Source: Phytohabitans maris (GTDB lineage: Bacteria > Actinomycetota > Actinomycetes > Mycobacteriales > Micromonosporaceae). Taken from it: DNA of 34,974 bases. The stretch covers positions 1-34,974 of the forward strand of contig NZ_JAVHUY010000074.1 in NCBI RefSeq assembly GCF_031085175.1. The letters run 5' to 3'. The notes below the pieces were generated by a model. The model did no database searches, was not told the DNA's origin, and saw nothing but the letters and a program-made list of their open reading frames with translations. This document shows, piece by piece, positions 1 to 7,431 of this stretch (position 1 is the first letter of the stretch; each line of letters opens with the position of its first letter). The position numbers and the translations under genes are program-made.

Positions 1-20
1 CTAGTAGTGCTTTGTTAGGT
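1..20 (+). repeat. Left terminal inverted repeat of the IS701-type element
   Basis: The 20 bases ctagtagtgctttgttaggt are the exact reverse complement of 1523-1542. The first four (CTAG) are most likely the target duplication rather than the element. Confidence 0.9.
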
Positions 21-68
21 CGGCGTGTCGTGGGGTCGTCGGGGTGGTGCGGGTAGTTTCATGCTTCG

Positions 69-1412
69 GTGACTCCGGATGAGCTTTCGGTTGTGCGGCA
101 ACGCCTGGAGGCGTTCGCGGCGGACGTGTTCACGCCCTTGGCCCGGTCTGACCAGCGGGTCAAGGGCGAGACGTATCTGCGGGGGCTGTTGCTGGACGGG
201 CGGCGTAAGTCGATGCAGCCGATGGCGGCCCGGCTCGGCGTGGATCATCAGGGGCTGCAGCAGTTCGTGACCACGTCGACGTGGGACACCATGGCGGTGC
301 GGGCGCGGCTGGCCGAGCGGGCGGTAGAGTTGATCGACCCGGTCGCGTGGGTGTTCGATGACACCGGGTTCCCGAAGGACGGCACCGGCTCGCCCGGGGT
401 GGCCCGGCAGTACTCCGGCACCCTGGGCAAGGTCGCCAACTGCCAGATCGGGGTCAGCGTCCACGCGGTCACCGATACGGCGTCGTGCCCGCTGGACTGG
501 CGGCTGTTCCTGCCGGAGTCCTGGGACGCCGCCAAGGCCGGACCGGCCGCGGTCAAGGCGGCCAAGGCCAAGCAGCGTAAGACGTTGACGAATGCACCGC
601 GGGCCACCGCGTCTGTCGAACCGGCCGAGGTCGATGTTGATGCGGTCGCCGCTGCCGCGACCGAGACCGCGCGGCGGCGGCGCCGCAAGGCCGCGATTCC
701 GGAGGATGAGGGCCACCGTCCGAAGTGGATACTGGCAATCGAGATGATCGACGGGCTCGCTGCACACGGATTGCGACCACCCCTGGTCACCGCCGACTCC
801 GGCTACGGCGACAGCGGCCCGTTCCGGGCCGCGCTCGACGAACGCGGCATCCTCTACAGCGTCCAGGTCAAAGGCGAAACCCTCGCCCACCGGTCCGACG
901 CGGAACCCGCGCCACCCACGTGGTCCGGGCACGGCCGCCCACCGACCCGCCCGGACTACCCCGACGACGCGGCCAGCATTGCCCGGCACGTGCTCGACGC
1001 CGGCCGCGATGCCGCGACCACGGTCACCTGGCGCGAAGGCAGCAAAGGCATCCTCAGCTCACAGTTCGTGTTCCTACGGGTCCGTCCGGCTGGGCACCGC
1101 ATCCCCCGCAACCCCGACGGCAGCCTGCCCGAGCGGTGGCTGATCGCGGAATGGCCCGACGACGAGGCCGAACCGGTCACCTACTGGCTATCCAGCCAAC
1201 CCGCCGACACCGACCCCGTCGACCTGATCCGCACCGCGAAGATCCGCTGGCGGATCGAACACGACTACCGCGAACTGAAAACCGGCCTCGGCCTGGACCA
1301 CTTCGAAGGCCGCTCCTTCACCGGCTGGCACCGCCACGTCACCCTGGTCACCGCCGCGCACCTGTTCATCACCCTGCTGCGACACGACCCAAAAGCGGCT
1401 GCGCCGGCCTGA
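69..1412 (+). CDS. IS701 family transposase (zero-frame product)
   Basis: DDE transposase of 447 residues that mobilises the surrounding insertion sequence. Likely catalytic residues are D97/D98 in WVFDDTGF, D243 in VTADSGYGD and the glutamate in RWRIEHDYRELKTGLG (E397 or E402). The GTG at 69 is used because no in-frame ATG precedes the conserved N-terminus. The zero frame stops at 1410-1412 after DPKAAAPA. The minus-one frame continues with LTLYKVIRELQYLLATWTGACPTC and ends at 1528, which resembles the usual IS701 C-terminus. A canonical slippery heptamer C_CCA_AAA sits at the junction (1388-1394). The full protein may therefore be a 486-residue frameshift product, or the gene may carry a 1-base change. 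Family and DDE fold are clear; the frameshift is inferred. Confidence 0.9.
   Translation: MTPDELSVVRQRLEAFAADVFTPLARSDQRVKGETYLRGLLLDGRRKSMQPMAARLGVDHQGLQQFVTTSTWDTMAVRARLAERAVELIDPVAWVFDDTGFPKDGTGSPGVARQYSGTLGKVANCQIGVSVHAVTDTASCPLDWRLFLPESWDAAKAGPAAVKAAKAKQRKTLTNAPRATASVEPAEVDVDAVAAAATETARRRRRKAAIPEDEGHRPKWILAIEMIDGLAAHGLRPPLVTADSGYGDSGPFRAALDERGILYSVQVKGETLAHRSDAEPAPPTWSGHGRPPTRPDYPDDAASIARHVLDAGRDAATTVTWREGSKGILSSQFVFLRVRPAGHRIPRNPDGSLPERWLIAEWPDDEAEPVTYWLSSQPADTDPVDLIRTAKIRWRIEHDYRELKTGLGLDHFEGRSFTGWHRHVTLVTAAHLFITLLRHDPKAAAPA
1388..1394 (+). promoter_or_regulatory. Candidate -1 ribosomal frameshift heptamer in the transposase
   Basis: In the transposase frame the bases read C CCA AAA, matching X_XXY_YYZ. 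Slipping back one base replaces the last five residues before the TGA at 1410 with a 44-residue tail containing CPTC, ending at 1526-1528. No downstream pseudoknot was worked out. The alternative is an ordinary frameshift mutation or a simply shorter protein. Confidence 0.45.
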
Positions 1413-1522
1413 CCCTCTACAAGGTCATCCGCGAGCTGCAATACCTCCTCGCGACCTGGACCGGCGCCTGCCCCACATGCCACCAAACCGTGAAACCCTT
1501 ACACCACAACCAATCTCGAGTT

Positions 1523-1542
1523 ACCTAACAAAGCACTACTAG
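1523..1542 (-). repeat. Right terminal inverted repeat of the IS701-type element
   Basis: This is the perfect reverse complement of 1-20. Bases 1539-1542 (CTAG) match the left target copy. The stop codon of the minus-one-frame transposase tail (1526-1528) lies inside this repeat. Confidence 0.9.
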
Positions 1543-1543
1543 C

Positions 1544-1558
1544 CGGTCGTAGCGACCG
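1544..1558. other. Small perfect hairpin beside the IS right end
   Basis: CGGTCG-TAG-CGACCG forms a six-pair stem with a 3-base loop, one base outside the right CTAG. It may be the end of a terminator of a gene that lay left of the insertion, or a structural cue for insertion. No U tract follows. Confidence 0.3.
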
Positions 1559-1678
1559 CAAGCGCATCCCTGGCCCCTTGGTGCCGGCGCCTGCTCGATG
1601 CGGTGAACGGACCGCGGCTGTCGTTGAGCTCGCTCCGATCGGCGAGGGCACGTATGGTGTCCCGTCGTGGAGAGCCGG

Positions 1679-3805
1679 ATGCCGCCATGGGCAGAGGCGT
1701 TGAACGGGCTGGCCCGGCGGGTACTCGGACCGGCGGCGGGCGTACGGTTCGAGCCGCTGCCGGCGGCCGGGCGGAGCTACGAGTACACGGCTGCCGCGGG
1801 CACGCTGACGGTCGGCGCGACTGACGGAGTCAGCGCCGCCGTGGGTCTGCACGACTACCTGAGCACGGTCTGCGGCCGCTCGGTCGGCTGGGACACACTC
1901 CTCCCACTGGACCTGCCGTCACTCCCGCCCGTCCAGCGGCGCCGCGGCTTGGCACGGGTGCGGCACGGGTACTACCTGAACTTCTGCACGTTCAGCTACA
2001 CCATGCCGTACTGGGGCTGGGCCGAGTGGGAGCGCGAGATCGACTGGATGGCCCTCCACGGGATCACGATGCCGCTCGCCGCCACCGGCCACGAGGCGGC
2101 GCTGCTGCTCGCGTACACCCGGCTCGGCCTGGACGCCGGAACGGTCCGCGGTTTCCTGGGTGGGCCGGGCTACCTGCCCTTCCAGTACATGGGCTGCCTC
2201 GACGGCTTCGCCGGCCCGTTGCCACCGTCCTGGGTGGAGGGTCACCGCGTCCTGGGCGCCCGCGTCCTCGAACGGGAGCGCGCGTTCGGGATGACACCAG
2301 TGCTCCCGGCCTTCACCGGCCACGTCCCGCGCCAGCTCGCCGGGGCGGGCGCCACCAGTCGCGGCTGGGCCGGCTTCGAGACGTGGGTGCTCGACCCGAC
2401 CGACCCGATGTACCCGAGGATCGGCGGCGAGATCACCCGGGCGCAGCTCGAGCTCTTCGGTACCGACCACCTCTACGCCGGCGACCCGTTCATCGAGATG
2501 AAGCCGGTCGACGCCGACGCGTCGTACCCCGCCGCGGTGGCGAGTGCGACGCTCGCCGGGCTGCGCTCCGCCGACCCGGACGCGGTCTGGGTGATGCAGG
2601 CCTGGCCGTTCTCCTACCACGGCGAGTTCTGGACCGAGGAGCGGGTTGCCACGTTCCTCGGTGCCATCCCCGCGGAGCGCATGGTGCTGGTCGACCTCTG
2701 GGCCGAGTACGACCCGCAGTGGCGGCGCCTCGCCGGCTTCTCCGGCAAGCCGTGGCTCTGGTGCGCGCTGCTCAACTTCGGCGGGCGCACCGACCCGGTG
2801 GGTGACCCACGCGCGCTGCCGGAGCAGATCGACGAGGCGCTCGCCGCGCCCGACCCACCGGTCGGTCTCGGCCTCGCCATGGAGGCCATCCACAACAACC
2901 CGGCGTACTTCGAACTCGTCACCGACCAGATCTGGCACCCGGTCGGCGACGTCGGCGCGTGGACCGACGCCTTCGCCGAGCGTCGCTACGGGCCCGGCGC
3001 GTGGACAGACGATCTGCGGGTCGCCTGGCGCGGGCTGCTCGGCTCCGTCTACGACGCCCGCGGCCTGGAGATCTCCCCCGGGTTCCGCGGCGTCATGACC
3101 GCTCGGCCGTCGTACGCCCCGCTCCAGGACGGCGCGACGCGGCTGCGGGCCGACGTCGAGGGCCTGCTCTGGTACCCCGCACCCGTGCTCGCCGACGCCT
3201 GGCACCGCCTGGTCGAGGCGGCCGAGCGGTACCCCGAGCTGGTCCCGGGGCCGCTGGGGCACGATCTCGTCGAGGTCGGCATCGCGTACATGGCGAGGGT
3301 CGCCGACCGCTTCTGCCTCGCCGCCGTAACCGAATCTGCGTGCCTCGGGGCGGCGAGCGGCCCGCACCTCGACCGGTTCCTGCGTGTCTTCGACGACCTG
3401 GAACGGATGCTGGCGTGCCGGGACGAGTACACGTTCCAGCGGTGGGAGGCCGGGGCGCTGTCCTGGGCTACCGGCACAGCCGACCGCGAGGTGCTGCGCG
3501 ACAACGCCCGCCGCGTCGTCACCGTGTGGAGCCAGACGGCCGGCACCGACCTCGACGACTACGCGGGCCGCCACTGGGCCGGGCTGGTCGGCGGCTACTA
3601 CCGCGACCGCTGGCGGCTCTGGGCCGACGGCCTCGACCGGGCCCTGGCCGATCCCGGCGAGGAGGCGGCGCTGGCCGAGCGGCTGCGCGAGCGCGCCGAG
3701 ACGTTTCTGCGCGAGGGCCCGCTGCCGCCGGCGGCCGACCTCGCCGGTCTCGCCGCCGAGTCACGCCGGCTGCTCACCGCGTACGGCGACGCCCTCCCCG
3801 GGTGA
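1679..3805 (+). CDS. Alpha-N-acetylglucosaminidase, GH89 (NAGLU family)
   Basis: Hydrolyses terminal alpha-linked N-acetylglucosamine. The GH89 hallmark stretch YYLNFCTFSYTMPYWGW is followed by EREIDWMALHGITMPLA. The acid/base is probably E273 (DPFIEMKP) and the nucleophile E402 (LAMEAIHNNP), aligning with E316 and E446 of human NAGLU. The protein has 708 residues and no signal peptide, so it should act in the cytosol on imported oligosaccharides. ATG 1679 is preferred because GGAG lies 6 bases upstream; the in-frame GTG at 1667 would add four residues but has no well-placed ribosome site. The 3' end overlaps the convergent regulator gene by 45 bp, and no partner gene is co-directional. The family is secure; the natural substrate is unknown. 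Confidence 0.92.
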   Translation: MPPWAEALNGLARRVLGPAAGVRFEPLPAAGRSYEYTAAAGTLTVGATDGVSAAVGLHDYLSTVCGRSVGWDTLLPLDLPSLPPVQRRRGLARVRHGYYLNFCTFSYTMPYWGWAEWEREIDWMALHGITMPLAATGHEAALLLAYTRLGLDAGTVRGFLGGPGYLPFQYMGCLDGFAGPLPPSWVEGHRVLGARVLERERAFGMTPVLPAFTGHVPRQLAGAGATSRGWAGFETWVLDPTDPMYPRIGGEITRAQLELFGTDHLYAGDPFIEMKPVDADASYPAAVASATLAGLRSADPDAVWVMQAWPFSYHGEFWTEERVATFLGAIPAERMVLVDLWAEYDPQWRRLAGFSGKPWLWCALLNFGGRTDPVGDPRALPEQIDEALAAPDPPVGLGLAMEAIHNNPAYFELVTDQIWHPVGDVGAWTDAFAERRYGPGAWTDDLRVAWRGLLGSVYDARGLEISPGFRGVMTARPSYAPLQDGATRLRADVEGLLWYPAPVLADAWHRLVEAAERYPELVPGPLGHDLVEVGIAYMARVADRFCLAAVTESACLGAASGPHLDRFLRVFDDLERMLACRDEYTFQRWEAGALSWATGTADREVLRDNARRVVTVWSQTAGTDLDDYAGRHWAGLVGGYYRDRWRLWADGLDRALADPGEEAALAERLRERAETFLREGPLPPAADLAGLAAESRRLLTAYGDALPG

Positions 3806-4888
3806 GCCGCAGGACCGGCGCACCACGAGCTCGGCGCGGAGCAGCGTCGCGCAGGGCTCGGTGGTCGGGTCGTCCAGCCGCTCGTTCATCACTCGGACGG
3901 CGGCTCGGGCGATCGCACGGCAGGGCTGGCGCATCGTGGTCAACCGCACCGGCAGCAGCGTCGAGTAGCGCACGTCGTCGAAGCCGGCGACGGCCACGTC
4001 GGCCGGCACCCGCACCTCCAGCCGGGCCAGCGTCTGCAGTAGCAGGGCAGCGGTGAAGTCGTTGGCGCAGATGATGGCGTCGGGCCGGTCGCCGGCGAGC
4101 AGGGCGCCGATCGCCGCGTCGTCGGCGGGGTCGGCCGAGACGAGGATCGTCGACGGCGGGGTGAGGCCGTGGCGCCGTGCGGCGGCCGCGCACCCAGCCG
4201 CACGCAGGTCCGTCGTGGACGGATGGTTGGGGCGGGCCAGCAGGAGCAGCCGCTGGTGGCCGAGTGCGAGCAGGTGCTCGCCGAGGTGCAGCCCGGCGAG
4301 GAAGTTGTCGATGCCGACCAGGTCGAGCTCGCTGCGGGCCGGGAAGTCGCGCACGTCGCGGTCGAGGAGCACGACCTGCACGCCGGCCGAACGCAACGCC
4401 TCGACGACCCGGAGGTTGTGCCGCTCGCGGTCGGGCTCCGACTCCAGCGGCGCGAAGAAGACCCCGTCGACGCCCTGCTCCAGGTAGTAGCGGCAGAGCC
4501 GGTCGAGCTCGGCGACGCCCTCCAGCGGCGGAGAGTCGTCACCCCAGAGGACGGTCGAGCCCTCCGACTGGCAGCGGCGGGTGATCTCGGTGCAGATCGG
4601 GTCGAGCACCTCGGTGGCCCCCAAGCCCTGGGCGAGCAGGCCGAAGCTACGGCCGCGCTGGCCGGTGGCCGCGTCGCGGGCGAACGTGCCCGACCCGACC
4701 CTCCGCTGCACCAGGCCGGCCGTCTCCAGCTCGCGCAGCGCCCGGCCAGCCGTGGGGCGAGAGACGCCGTAGCGCCGGGCCAGCTGGTGCTCGCTCGGCA
4801 TCCGGTCTCCCGGCCGGACCGCGCCGGAGGCGATCTGCTCGCGTAGCGCGGCGACGATCTCCAGGTATCTGACGGCTCGCTCGGTCAC
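3761..4888 (-). CDS. GntR-headed, LacI-bodied transcriptional regulator
   Basis: A 375-residue chimera. Residues about 5-72 form a GntR-type winged helix (REQIASGAVRPGDRMPSEHQLARRYGVSRPTAGRALRELE..). Residues about 80-360 form a periplasmic-binding-like sugar effector domain of the LacI/GalR type, as in AraR-like regulators. It is expected to bind DNA as a dimer and release it with a sugar or sugar phosphate. It is divergent from the heptose operon and convergent with the GH89 gene, so either could be its target. The GTG at 4888 has no ribosome site but lies 6 bases from a TATAAC, suggesting a leaderless mRNA. The last 12 residues or so extend past the usual end (LVVRRSCG) and are encoded inside the GH89 3' end. 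The ligand is not predictable. Confidence 0.88.
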   Translation of the reverse strand: MTERAVRYLEIVAALREQIASGAVRPGDRMPSEHQLARRYGVSRPTAGRALRELETAGLVQRRVGSGTFARDAATGQRGRSFGLLAQGLGATEVLDPICTEITRRCQSEGSTVLWGDDSPPLEGVAELDRLCRYYLEQGVDGVFFAPLESEPDRERHNLRVVEALRSAGVQVVLLDRDVRDFPARSELDLVGIDNFLAGLHLGEHLLALGHQRLLLLARPNHPSTTDLRAAGCAAAARRHGLTPPSTILVSADPADDAAIGALLAGDRPDAIICANDFTAALLLQTLARLEVRVPADVAVAGFDDVRYSTLLPVRLTTMRQPCRAIARAAVRVMNERLDDPTTEPCATLLRAELVVRRSCGSPGEGVAVRGEQPA

Positions 4889-4894
4889 CCAGTT

Positions 4895-4900
4895 GTTATA
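4895..4900 (-). promoter_or_regulatory. Candidate -10 element for a leaderless regulator mRNA
   Basis: TATAAC on the minus strand ends 6 bases before the GTG start at 4888, so transcription would begin at or next to the start codon. No Shine-Dalgarno sequence lies upstream. No convincing -35 is seen. Confidence 0.45.
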
Positions 4901-4984
4901 TCAGCTTTCTTACCGGCGTACCGCACGCACAGCTAGCCCTCGGAACAAGAACGGCGCTAGATTGCCGTGCACGACCCGCCACGC

Positions 4985-4989
4985 GGAGG
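4985..4989 (+). promoter_or_regulatory. Ribosome site that fixes the start of the kinase-phosphatase gene
   Basis: GGAGG lies 10 bases before ATG 5000. The longer frame from 4967 lacks such a site, and its extra residues do not match the PfkB N-terminus. Together with the regulator gene start it bounds the 111-bp divergent intergenic region. Confidence 0.6.
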
Positions 4990-4999
4990 CAAAGCTGTA

Positions 5000-6898
5000 A
5001 TGACAACTTTGGCCGATCGGCTCCCCGACCTGATCGCCCGGTTCGCCGGGCTGAAGGTCGCGGTCGCGGGCGACTTCTGCCTTGACGCGTACTGGTCGCT
5101 CGACGGCGAACACGCGGACACGTCCGTCGAGACCGGGTTGCGCGTCCGGCGGGTCGCGGCGGCGCGGTACGGGCTCGGCGGCGCCGGAAACGTGGTGGCC
5201 AACCTGCGCGGCCTCGGCGTGGGCACGGTACGCGCCATCGGCGTGCACGGCGCCGACCCGTTCGGGGCCGCGCTCCGGGCCATGCTCGCCGACTGCGGCG
5301 CCGACCTGGCCGGGCTCCGCGACCTCGGCCCCGGCTGGCTCACCCACGTCTACGCAAAGCCGCACGTCGCGGGCCAGGAGCAGTCGCGGTTGGACTTCGG
5401 CAGTCGCGGCGCGCTGCCAGAACCGGCGGCCGACGCGCTCGTCGCCGACCTGCGCGCGGCCGCGCGGTGGGCGGACGTCGTCGTGATCAACCAGCAGACC
5501 AGCGGGTGCTTCGCCGACAAGGAGATCATCACCCGGATCAACACGGTCATCGCCGAGTCCCCGGCCTGCCTGTTCGTCGTCGACGCGCGGCAGGCCGCCG
5601 ACCAGTACCAAGGGGCGATCCTGAAGGTCAACGCCCGGGAGGCGGCGGCGATGCTGGGCCGGCCGGACGACCCGCCCCACTCCGACGACGACGCCGGCGC
5701 GTGCGCCCGGGCGCTGGCCCGCCGCACGGGCCGCCCGGTCGTGGTCACCCGCGGCGACCGCGGCCTCGTCGCGGCGGACGGCGACGCGCTGCACCACGCG
5801 CACGGCGTCGAGGTGACCCGGCAGACCGACCCGGTCGGGGCGGGCGACACGGTCACCGCCACCCTCACCGCACTGGTCGGCGCCGGCGCCGACCTCGCAC
5901 TGGCCGCCTCCGCCGCCAACCTCGCCGCGGCCTCCACGGTCACCAAGGTCGGCACCACCGGCACGGTCACCGCGGCCGACCTGGTCCGGCTCGCCGACGA
6001 CCCCGACTACCGGTACGGCGCCGACCTCGCGGACAACCCCGCCCGCGCGCGGTACGCCGACGGCACCGAGATCGAGGTGATCGTCCCGCTGCCGCCGGAC
6101 CCGCGCCCGCGGCACGTCATCTTCGACCACGACGGCACCCTCTCCACGCTGCGGCAAGGGTGGGAGGGCGTCATGGCGCCGATGATGGTCCGGGCCATCC
6201 TCGGGTCCCACCACGACACCGCCGGCGCCGCCGTAACCCAGCAGGTGCGCGCGGCCGTCGACGACTTCGTCGAGCGGTCGACCGGCGTACAGACGCTCGT
6301 GCAGATGGTGGGTCTCGTCGACCTGGTACGCCGCTTCGGCTTCGTACCGCCGGAGGAGATCCTCGACGAGCACGGCTACAAGGCCGTCTACAACGAGCAA
6401 CTGCTGCTCGGCGTACGCCGGCGCCTCGCGAAGCTGGCGGCGGGCCAGCTCGCGCCGGAGGACTTCCACGTCAAGAACGCGCTGCCGCTGCTGCGCCGCC
6501 TCCGCGACGCCGGCGTGACGCTCTACCTCACCAGCGGCACCGACCTCGCCGACGTCGTCGCGGAGGCGACCGCCCTCGGGTTCGCCGAGTACTTCCAGGA
6601 CCGCGTCTACGGCGCGGTCGGCGACATCACGGTGGAGGCCAAGAAGCTCGTGCTCGACCGCGTGGTACGCGAGCACGGGCTGGAGACCCACGGATTCGCG
6701 ACGTTCGGCGACGGACCCGTGGAGATGCGCGAGACCCGCAAGCGCGGCGGCATCGCGGTCGGCGTGTGCAGCGACGAGATCCGCCGGTACGGGTACAACC
6801 CGGCCAAGCGGGCGCGTCTCGTACGCGGCGGAGCCAGCATCCTCGTCCCCGACTACAGCGACCTCGACGCCATCCTCACCGTCCTGGGGCTCCGATGA
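5000..6898 (+). CDS. hldA: Heptose-phosphate kinase (HldE-N/HldA-like) fused to a HAD phosphatase
   Basis: A 632-residue fusion. Residues 1-350 are a PfkB/ribokinase domain of the HldE kinase type: VAVAGDFCLDAYW, GGAGNVVANLRGLGV, and the anion-hole/base motif DPVGAGDT with D283, then TKVGTTG. Residues about 370-632 are a HAD phosphatase with an inserted cap: D376-H-D378-G-T, a motif II SGT, then GDGPVE at 570-575. The kinase should make heptose 1,7-bisphosphate, and the HAD half is placed to remove the 7-phosphate, a step normally done by the small capless HAD GmhB. It is the first gene of the operon; its TGA overlaps the next ATG as ATGA. The kinase class is well supported. The HAD substrate, and whether the sugar is truly a heptose, are inferred from neighbours. 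Confidence 0.85.
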   Translation: MTTLADRLPDLIARFAGLKVAVAGDFCLDAYWSLDGEHADTSVETGLRVRRVAAARYGLGGAGNVVANLRGLGVGTVRAIGVHGADPFGAALRAMLADCGADLAGLRDLGPGWLTHVYAKPHVAGQEQSRLDFGSRGALPEPAADALVADLRAAARWADVVVINQQTSGCFADKEIITRINTVIAESPACLFVVDARQAADQYQGAILKVNAREAAAMLGRPDDPPHSDDDAGACARALARRTGRPVVVTRGDRGLVAADGDALHHAHGVEVTRQTDPVGAGDTVTATLTALVGAGADLALAASAANLAAASTVTKVGTTGTVTAADLVRLADDPDYRYGADLADNPARARYADGTEIEVIVPLPPDPRPRHVIFDHDGTLSTLRQGWEGVMAPMMVRAILGSHHDTAGAAVTQQVRAAVDDFVERSTGVQTLVQMVGLVDLVRRFGFVPPEEILDEHGYKAVYNEQLLLGVRRRLAKLAAGQLAPEDFHVKNALPLLRRLRDAGVTLYLTSGTDLADVVAEATALGFAEYFQDRVYGAVGDITVEAKKLVLDRVVREHGLETHGFATFGDGPVEMRETRKRGGIAVGVCSDEIRRYGYNPAKRARLVRGGASILVPDYSDLDAILTVLGLR

Positions 6899-7431
6899 CC
6901 GTCACCGAACCACCGCCGATCAGCACCGTCGGCCAGATCCTGCGGGCGCGGAAGCGACTGCACCGCTGCGGACAGCGCCTCGTGTTCACCAACGGGTGCT
7001 TCGACATTCTCCACAGTGGACACGTCAGCTACCTCACGTTCGCCCGCGCCCAGGGCGACGCGCTCGTGGTGGCGATCAACAGCGACGCCTCGGTACGGGC
7101 CAACAAGGGCCAGCGGCGCCCGATCAACCCGGCCGAGGAGCGGGCCGGAGTGCTACTGGGCCTGCGGGCCGTCGACCACGTGATGGTGTTCGAGGAGGAG
7201 GAACCGATCGCGGTGCTGGAGCAGATCCGCCCCGACGTCCTGGTGAAGGGCGCCGACTGGGCCCACTACGTGAGCGGCCGCAAAGTCGTCGAGTCGTACG
7301 GCGGCGAAGTCGTCCTCGCCGACCTCGTGCCCGGCCGCTCGACGTCAGGCACGATCGAGCGGGTGCTGCGCGCGTACGGCCCCACCGCCACCGCGGGTGC
7401 CAACGGTGGCCGCACGGAGCCCCGTTCATGA
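6895..7431 (+). CDS. hldC: Heptose 1-phosphate adenylyltransferase (HldC / HldE C-terminal type)
   Basis: A 178-residue cytidylyltransferase-fold nucleotidyltransferase. The nucleotide-binding motif is GCFDILHSGH with H40 and H43, followed by INSDASVRANKGQRRPINPAEERA and VLVKGADW, all typical of the RfaE domain II group. It should transfer AMP from ATP to D-glycero-D-manno-heptose 1-phosphate. It is a separate gene rather than fused to the kinase, as in organisms with HldA plus HldC. Both ends overlap neighbours as ATGA (6895 and 7428), indicating translational coupling. Selectivity for ATP over other nucleotides cannot be read from the sequence. Confidence 0.88.
   Translation: MTVTEPPPISTVGQILRARKRLHRCGQRLVFTNGCFDILHSGHVSYLTFARAQGDALVVAINSDASVRANKGQRRPINPAEERAGVLLGLRAVDHVMVFEEEEPIAVLEQIRPDVLVKGADWAHYVSGRKVVESYGGEVVLADLVPGRSTSGTIERVLRAYGPTATAGANGGRTEPRS

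Larger units (their letters stand above)
1..1542 (+). mobile_element. Complete IS701-family insertion sequence
   Basis: The element has perfect 20-bp inverted ends (1-20 and 1523-1542) and one transposase gene. The outermost four bases at each end read CTAG, which fits the YTAR 4-bp target duplication known for the IS701 family, so the element proper is probably 5-1538 with 16-bp inverted repeats and the CTAG copies are target DNA. Nothing looks degraded, so it may still be active. The window begins exactly at the left target copy, as expected where a contig breaks at a repeated element. Family assignment rests on the transposase and the CTAG flanks. Confidence 0.88.

Noticed and set aside
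1919-3574. Long minus-strand open frame inside the GH89 gene
   Set aside because: It is the mirror of a GC-rich gene, has unnatural Arg/Gly/Val/Glu composition and no recognisable domain. Similar frames occur opposite most genes here.
4902-4916. Seventh operator copy upstream of the GntR/LacI chimera
   Set aside because: Only the half CTTACCGG matches operator A. The other half does not pair, so chance similarity is likely.
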